Below, in pieces: positions 60,948 to 64,000 of a DNA stretch of 64,000 nt. The notes under the pieces are model-generated. The model was not told the origin of the DNA and ran no database searches. It was given only the letters and a program-made list of their open reading frames with translations. The position numbers and the translations under genes were made by a program. Within the stretch, counting starts at the first letter, position 1, and each line of letters starts with the position of its first letter. The stretch comes from Chryseobacterium joostei (GTDB lineage Bacteria; Bacteroidota; Bacteroidia; Flavobacteriales; Weeksellaceae), in contig NZ_CP033926.1 in NCBI RefSeq assembly GCF_003815775.1, forward strand, positions 1,426,001 to 1,490,000. The letters run 5' to 3'.

Positions 60948-61198
60948 AATTCGCATGTTTTTACTTTGGTTTATAGTATTTACAATGGTTATTTTTCCCG
61001 ATACATAAACAACATGAATTGTAACGCAATCGTTTATGTTTCACAGTAACAATATAGTAAATTTATTAAGTATCCTAACACTAATTTTATTGTTCATTTC
61101 GTTTTTTCTTGTACTGTTTTCCGTGTGAAAGAAGTATATTTAAACAATAATTCTCAGGAGATACCAAAGCAAATCGTTACAACAACTTTTATAAAAAA

Positions 61199-62335
61199 TT
61201 GATTTATACAACACTTTTAAATATTGCTATTTTCCAGGGAATAGTCTTAGGCGTAGTTATTTTAAAATCTTCCCTATTCAATAGTACTTCAAATAAATAT
61301 TTAGCCTACTTGCTATTTGCACTTTCCATGGTTTTACTGAATTATGTTTTTGAAATTGAAGGTGCATTTAAGTCCTACCATTTGCTGTGTTTTCTGGACT
61401 ATATTGATTGGATATTTTTACTACCCGTCTTCATCTTCCTGTTTATAATAAACCGAATTGATGATACCGTAAAAAACAGACAGAGAACTTATTTGTATTA
61501 CATTCCGTTTGTCTACTCCTCTACTTTTACTATTATATACCGTCTTAATGATATTTTAGGAATTTATAAAATCACAGGTTCAGGCATTTTTATCATCAAT
61601 ATACTTAGACTGATTCAGCTTTTATTTGCCTTTATCATCATCCTGTTTCCACCTTTTTATTCTTATTTCATGATAAGGCACTTAAAAGACCCACAAGAGA
61701 AAAAATGGGTAATTACCTTATTAACTACGCTCTATTTGTTATTATCTACCTGGCTAATTACGTATATGACCGGCTTCTTTTTGGGGATAGATATTTCCTC
61801 TACCATGAGTGGGCTGGCTTTATCGGCAACATTTATCATGCACTGGACAGCCTACATAGGCATTTACAAATACAAGCTTGCCAAAAACAAAGAAGCTGTC
61901 TACAATTTTCTGAATCAAGATTCAGCTATTCCGTATCCCAATCTGCAAATTGCAGAAAATAGTGCACCACAAGAATATAAGGAAACGATCACCGCAGATA
62001 ATCTTTATTTTCAAAAACTGGAACTTCTTTGCAAAAATGATCACATTTATACAGACAGTACATTAAACAGAGAAAAAGTAGCTGAAAAACTGGGCATAAG
62101 CGCAGGATACGTTTCACAAATTGTAAACACCATAACAGGTGACAACTTTGCTAATTATATTAATCAATATCGGGTGGAAGCTGTAAAGGAGATGATATCA
62201 GATCCGGAATACGAAAACTATACTTTGTTGACGATGGGATTAGAAGCCGGGTTTACTTCAAAGACCACTTTTTATAAAGCCTTTAAAAAAGTGACCAGTC
62301 AGACACCCAATGAGTATAAAAACACCAGTAAATAA
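61199..62335 (+). CDS. AraC-family regulator with membrane-spanning N-terminus
   Basis: A 378-residue protein using a TTG start. Residues 1-230 contain about seven hydrophobic segments; the C-terminal AraC domain covers about 265-375 (REKVAEKLGISAGYVSQIVN then TITGDNFANYINQYRVEAVK, LLTMGLEAGFTSKTTFYKAF). Same architecture as the regulator at 57.4 kb. It is divergent from the alpha/beta hydrolase and 90 bases upstream of the DUF3575 protein; either could be a target. Confidence 0.85.
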   Translation: MIYTTLLNIAIFQGIVLGVVILKSSLFNSTSNKYLAYLLFALSMVLLNYVFEIEGAFKSYHLLCFLDYIDWIFLLPVFIFLFIINRIDDTVKNRQRTYLYYIPFVYSSTFTIIYRLNDILGIYKITGSGIFIINILRLIQLLFAFIIILFPPFYSYFMIRHLKDPQEKKWVITLLTTLYLLLSTWLITYMTGFFLGIDISSTMSGLALSATFIMHWTAYIGIYKYKLAKNKEAVYNFLNQDSAIPYPNLQIAENSAPQEYKETITADNLYFQKLELLCKNDHIYTDSTLNREKVAEKLGISAGYVSQIVNTITGDNFANYINQYRVEAVKEMISDPEYENYTLLTMGLEAGFTSKTTFYKAFKKVTSQTPNEYKNTSK

Positions 62336-62425
62336 GTACCATTTTCTCCATTTTTAAGCTTTTGAAACCTATTCTAACTTGAATTATTTGAGTTTTGCAT
62401 TTAAATAATTCAAATTACTTTTTTT

Positions 62426-62968
62426 ATGAAAAAGAACTTTTTACTAGCAATGATTTTGTTTGCTTTTTATTCTGTTAATGCACAAAACACCAAAACCAAT
62501 GAAGATCCATCCGAGAGAAAAAATGAAATTAAACTGAATCTTATCACGCCATTATCCGGTGCCGTGGAAGCAGGTTTTGAAAGATACCTTAACAAAAATT
62601 CATCACTGGGGATCTCTGCATTTATGGTTTATGATAATACAAAAGAAGATGATCTGAATTACTTCATCTCTCCCTATTACAGATATTATTTTGGAAAGAA
62701 ATATGCTTCGGGATTTTTTGCTGAGGGATTTGGAATGTTTACTTCCATTGATGGAAAAAAGATATATGCGGCAGACAACATAGCATTTACTGAAAGTAAA
62801 AACGTTTATGATCTTGCACTGGGTGCCGGTCTTGGCTGGAAGTTAGTTACAAAGAAAGGAATTGTTTTTGAAGCTAATGCAGCCTATGGAAGACTTGTTT
62901 TCAATGCAGACAAAACAGATCACGATCAGGTTATAAAGCTAGGTTTGAGTATGGGATATAGATTTTAA
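62426..62968 (+). CDS. DUF3575 outer-membrane beta-barrel protein
   Basis: A 180-residue exported protein. Signal peptide MKKNFLLAMILFAFYSVNAQ. The mature part alternates hydrophobic and aromatic residues as in an eight-stranded barrel (LNLITPLSGAVEAGFERYLN, YFISPYYRYYFGKKYASGFF, ALGAGLGWKLVTKKGIVFEA) and ends in VIKLGLSMGYRF with a C-terminal Phe, the usual outer-membrane insertion signal. DUF3575 members are small outer-membrane proteins of unknown function. Confidence 0.85.
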   Translation: MKKNFLLAMILFAFYSVNAQNTKTNEDPSERKNEIKLNLITPLSGAVEAGFERYLNKNSSLGISAFMVYDNTKEDDLNYFISPYYRYYFGKKYASGFFAEGFGMFTSIDGKKIYAADNIAFTESKNVYDLALGAGLGWKLVTKKGIVFEANAAYGRLVFNADKTDHDQVIKLGLSMGYRF

Positions 62969-63005
62969 TGCAACTCTATCTAAAATACTAGATTGAAGAA
63001 TAAAT

Positions 63006-63040
63006 AAAATCCTGACGAGAGTTGGGATTTGTTGTTTTTT
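63006..63040 (+). terminator. Weak terminator after the DUF3575 gene
   Basis: AAATCC (63007-63012) pairs with GGATTT (63025-63030); the tract GTTGTTTTTT follows. Short stem, so efficiency is uncertain. Confidence 0.45.
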
Positions 63041-63065
63041 CCCAAACTGACAAATGGTTTTTATT

Positions 63066-63073
63066 TATCTTTG
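63066..63073 (+). promoter_or_regulatory. -7 box TATCTTTG of the PhzF gene
   Basis: A perfect TANNTTTG match 24 bases before the ATG at 63098. A TTG -33 box is not evident at the usual distance (CTG occurs near 63047). Confidence 0.55.
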
Positions 63074-63097
63074 TTACCAACCTAAAATTTCTCAATC

Positions 63098-63886
63098 ATG
63101 AAGTTAGAATTATATCAGATAGATGCATTTACAGAAGAAATTTTCCATGGAAACCCTGCATGTGTGGTCCCGTTAAAAAACTGGCTTCCCGATGAAGTCC
63201 TCTTAAAAATAGCCCGTGAAAATGCTGTAGCAGAAACAGCCTTCTTTATTGATAATGGCAATACCATTCATCTGAGATGGTTTACACCTGAAATAGAGAT
63301 GGATTTATGCGGACATGCTACCCTTGCCACAGCCCATTGCTTAGCTTCCATCCTAAACTATGAGAAGAGCAGAATTGTTTTTGATACCAAAAGCGGTGAG
63401 TTAACAGTAGATGTAAAAGATGGATTTTACTATATGGATTTCCCATCAAGAATGCCTGAAAAATCTACTCTTCCGGATAATATAGCCCAGTCTCTCAACA
63501 TACAGCCTAAGGAAGTCTTCAAGTCCAGAGACTATGTTCTGGTATATGAGTCTGAGGAAGACATCAAAAAAATCAAAATTGAAAGATCTGTTTTCGACCT
63601 TATCAATCTGGATCCTGGAGGTGTTGTTGTAACAGCAGCGGGTACAGACAGTGATTTTGTTTCAAGATATTTTACGCCACAGTCATCCATTCTTGAAGAC
63701 CCCGTAACCGGTTCTGCCCATTGCTCACTCATTCCCTTCTGGTCATCAAGATTAGGAAAAGATAAGCTTTTTGCCCGTCAGATATCAGAAAGAGGAGGCC
63801 AGCTTTATTGTGAAAACAAGGATGAAAGAGTAATTGTGGCAGGTAAAGCCAGAACCTATTCCATGGGATATTTCTGGATAGAATAA
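63098..63886 (+). CDS. PhzF-family isomerase/epimerase-like protein
   Basis: A 262-residue protein of the diaminopimelate-epimerase-like fold. Landmarks: FHGNPACVV near the start, the catalytic Glu46 in NAVAETAFF, EIEMDLCGHATLATAH (about 66-80) and DPVTGSAHCSLIPFW near residue 210. Most homologues outside phenazine producers have unknown substrates, and no phenazine genes are seen here, so the name is only a family label. The gene has its own promoter and is the last in the window. Confidence 0.9.
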   Translation: MKLELYQIDAFTEEIFHGNPACVVPLKNWLPDEVLLKIARENAVAETAFFIDNGNTIHLRWFTPEIEMDLCGHATLATAHCLASILNYEKSRIVFDTKSGELTVDVKDGFYYMDFPSRMPEKSTLPDNIAQSLNIQPKEVFKSRDYVLVYESEEDIKKIKIERSVFDLINLDPGGVVVTAAGTDSDFVSRYFTPQSSILEDPVTGSAHCSLIPFWSSRLGKDKLFARQISERGGQLYCENKDERVIVAGKARTYSMGYFWIE

Positions 63887-64000
63887 CATTATTTTGGTCA
63901 ACCTGTTGGTCTAAAAATTAATCATAAGAACAACAATATTTCTGAGTGCACTTGAGATCGTTAATCTTTTGTGTTAAAAAATAGTATTCACCTAAATTAA

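Noticed and set aside
1..64000. CRISPR arrays, tRNA or rRNA genes, prophage
   Set aside because: No regularly spaced direct repeats, no cloverleaf-like segment with CCA end, and no structural phage genes were recognised. tRNA detection by eye is limited, and a covariance-model scan would settle it.

Overview
The window reads as a chromosomal segment of a Bacteroidota bacterium of the family Weeksellaceae, most likely Chryseobacterium or a close relative. The reasons are low GC (about one third), genes packed in short-gap operons, type IX secretion (T9SS) sorting domains at protein C-termini, promoters of the TANNTTTG type instead of the proteobacterial -10 box, and family content typical of that genus. 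I see no rRNA, tRNA, CRISPR array, intact insertion sequence or prophage.

Layout. (1) 0.4-2.2 kb: an NRAMP-like metal transporter and a decayed CPBP protease. (2) 2.4-8.6 kb, minus strand: a redox/electrophile-type operon (two Old Yellow Enzymes, an SDR, a frameshifted ABM monooxygenase, two NTF2-fold proteins) and a neighbouring araC-SDR pair. Matching 22-bp-spaced direct repeats lie 30 bp from a -7 box in front of both units, which suggests one AraC regulon. (3) 8.6-9.8 kb: a gene graveyard with stubs of a DUF2867 SDR and of GTP cyclohydrolase II (ribA). (4) 9.9-16.5 kb: a photolyase/cryptochrome operon (TetR-like, AarF/UbiB kinase, DUF2256, Cry-DASH, a bacterial (6-4)-type photolyase lacking its Fe-S cysteines, DUF2805, SDR) followed by a MarR gene. 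(5) 17.6-20.6 kb: a large secreted M60 peptidase. (6) 21-27 kb, minus strand: PIG-L deacetylase, a 34-residue membrane peptide, a sodium:solute symporter and a DUF2911 protein, then a ceramidase-like membrane protein.

(7) 27.4-48.4 kb, plus strand: the largest coherent locus. A signalling block (NtrC-type regulator, FIST protein, 1173-residue hybrid kinase with HPt domain, single-domain receiver) runs straight into a Wzx/Wzy-type exopolysaccharide cluster (Wza-like export lipoprotein, Wzc-like copolymerase with a degenerate kinase domain, flippase, polymerase/ligase, four glycosyltransferases, hexapeptide acyltransferase, WecA/MraY-type initiating transferase). It includes a 769-residue protein joining an aminoglycoside-phosphotransferase-like kinase, a nucleotidyltransferase-like segment and a thymidylate-kinase-like P-loop domain. 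Three copies of the palindrome TTCCA-N5-TGGAA lie in the few gaps of this locus. (8) 48.5-64 kb: mixed accessory genes, including a higher-GC MBL/Crp pair, a frameshifted TPR-AraC sensor, a two-gene transposase-like HTH module, cell-envelope and T9SS proteins, AraC regulators, hydrolases and PhzF.

The most interesting non-coding signal is a family of at least six related intergenic elements, all read on the plus strand. They share a core around GTGTTTGAAGATA and most end in a hairpin plus T-run. They could be a small-RNA or mobile terminator family. Two genes (ABM and TPR-AraC) are broken by single-base changes in A-runs, which may be real or may be sequencing errors.
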